From positions 9,889,955 to 9,953,954 of the forward strand of contig JARWKL010000012.1 of NCBI GenBank assembly GCA_029961685.1: a stretch of DNA of 64,000 bases, read 5' to 3'. Numbering within the stretch: the first letter of the stretch is position 1; each line of letters starts with the position of its first letter. The notes beneath the pieces were generated by a model. That model saw only the letters and a list, made by a program, of their open reading frames with translations, searched no databases and had not been told where the DNA came from. Below, piece by piece: positions 63,550 to 64,000 of this stretch. The translations under genes were made by a program, and so were the position numbers. Origin of the DNA: Aristolochia californica. Its lineage: Eukaryota; Streptophyta; Magnoliopsida; Piperales; Aristolochiaceae.

Positions 63550-64000
63550 GGATCCATAGGTTATTTGCATCTTTAACATGTTTCAATCTTGCATATCCAT
63601 TTTTAAAACACGTGTAGAAGAAATCTCTTTCTTGTAAAATTCCAAGCAATTAGGGTTGAACTAGAGGAATTTCCGAAACTTGGATATCAAAAGTTTTGTG
63701 CTAATTTTTGGTGTGTGAATAAATTTTCTTTACTTATATTTGTTATTGTTTAAAAAATTTTCCAAACATAAACTCAAAAATTTTCATTTTGTTGTTCTAT
63801 TTGCCTTTTTTTGGTTTACGGGATGAAGGGAGAACGAAAACTCAAAGTTTTGATTTAATAGAAAAGTGTACATTTAAAATGGAGATGCACAACGCACAAA
63901 TGTAGAGAGATATAATTCCAAAGAGTGTCTGTGATTTTTAAGGATTGTGAGCTCTTTTAAGTTTTTAGTTCTCAGGTTTTGCAATCATCGAGAAAAGGGG
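63550..64000. repeat. Partial last monomer, M1-to-M3 mosaic
   Basis: The unit starts as M1 (GTGCTAATTTTTGGTGTG, ACTCAAAAATTTTC). From about 63,825 it carries M3 features (GAAGGGAGAACG, GAGAGATATAATTCC). It is cut by the window edge just inside the G-rich island. The array continues beyond the window. Confidence 0.85.

Larger units (their letters stand above)
1..64000. repeat. Satellite array, monomer about 674 bp, about 95 units
   Basis: The landmark AAAGCTTTGGATCC or a close variant recurs at, for example, 581, 1255, 1930, 2603, 3276, 3950 and so on to 62386 and 63550. From 581 to 59050 there are 87 intervals averaging about 672 bp, most between 668 and 677. Every stretch between landmarks aligns to the same monomer in the same orientation, so no foreign sequence interrupts the array. 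Units are AT-rich with one G-rich island. They fall into four subfamilies, M1 to M4, and three end tags, a, b and c, defined in the summary. Both window ends lie inside a unit. Large head-to-tail satellites of this kind are known from eukaryotic heterochromatin; centromeric, subtelomeric or knob location cannot be decided here. The family is not recognised. Confidence 0.97.

Noticed and set aside
6492..63579. Recurring 60-aa minus-strand frames (for example 6492-6674, 19277-19459, 63397-63579) as genes
   Set aside because: They sit at the same place of a tandem repeat, are broken in most units by indels or stops, show many amino-acid-changing differences between subfamilies, and have no recognisable domain.
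1..64000. CENP-B-box-like site
   Set aside because: I compared the CGGG-containing segments (GCAAACGGGC and CGTCGGGAAAA) with the pattern TTCG, four bases, A, two bases, CGGG. The left half does not match.
1..64000. CRISPR array or prokaryotic mobile island
   Set aside because: The repeat unit is about 674 bp with no short repeats and unique spacers, and no cas or other genes are present.
1..64000. Tandem retrotransposon LTRs or a transposon-derived array
   Set aside because: I found no primer-binding site, no polypurine tract next to an LTR end, no target-site duplications and no gag, pol or transposase remnant between units.
1..64000. tRNA, rRNA or other structured RNA genes within the monomer
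   Set aside because: No tRNA A-box and B-box pair, rRNA segment or snRNA motif was seen on either strand.

Overview
The window holds one thing: an uninterrupted tandem satellite array. A single AT-rich monomer of about 674 bp (usual spacing 668-677 bp) repeats head to tail in one orientation from the first base to the last, about 95 units, and both window edges cut through a unit, so the array extends beyond 64 kb. I see no protein-coding gene, rRNA, tRNA, transposon, CRISPR array or non-repeat sequence. This points to eukaryotic nuclear heterochromatin (centromeric, pericentromeric, subtelomeric or knob type). The species cannot be named from the sequence. A plant would fit but so would other eukaryotes, and I do not recognise the satellite family.

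Units were phased by eye on a landmark, AAAGCTTTGGATCC; positions are good to about 2 bp. Four subfamilies can be separated by shared differences. M1: GGAGACGCACAGTGC, GTTACGGATGATAAATC, GGCTAGTTTGATTCTGG. M2: GTAGGGAGAGATAATTCC, TTACTCATGATAAATCACA. M3: GAGAGATATAATTCC, GTTACGAATGAAAAATC. M4: GTTATCAATTTG, TTTAGAAAGAGATAATTCC, CCCTATCCATAAGTC. Units also carry one of three end tags just before the landmark: a (CACTTAAGAATTT or CACTTCAGAATTT, then CTCATTAAAAG), b (CATTGAGAATTT, then CTCTTTAAAAG), c (CACTAGAGAATTT with GTATG, then CTCTTTAAAAG).

Layout: 1-13.4 kb is a diverged mix of M2 and M3 with two M4/M2 chimeras and one fresh single-unit duplication (about 5.24-6.59 kb). M4 and M1 first appear as typical units at 13.4-17.4 kb. 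A dimeric higher-order repeat (HOR) of about 1,347 bp occupies 17.4-21.5 kb. From 23.5 to 38.3 kb the order is mainly M4-M1-M2-M3, a tetramer of about 2.69 kb. M4 is not seen to the right of 35.6 kb, and 38.3-49.0 kb is an irregular M1/M2/M3 region. From 49.0 to 59.6 kb lies the most homogeneous part: a 2.02-kb trimer in two copies, then a 2.67-kb tetramer in two full copies and part of a third, ended by a recombination breakpoint near 59,558. The last 4 kb are mosaic units, including a three-part chimera at 62.4-63.55 kb.

Nothing here works together as genes do. The biology is array evolution: unequal exchange, local amplification, small deletions and conversion-like mosaics. Each unit carries a recurring set of possible structural sites: a G-rich island, a 16-bp near-palindrome, a CACGTG palindrome and, in tag-a units, a 9-bp-stem hairpin. 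I found no evidence for a new gene system. The reportable novelty is the satellite itself and its shifting higher-order structure.
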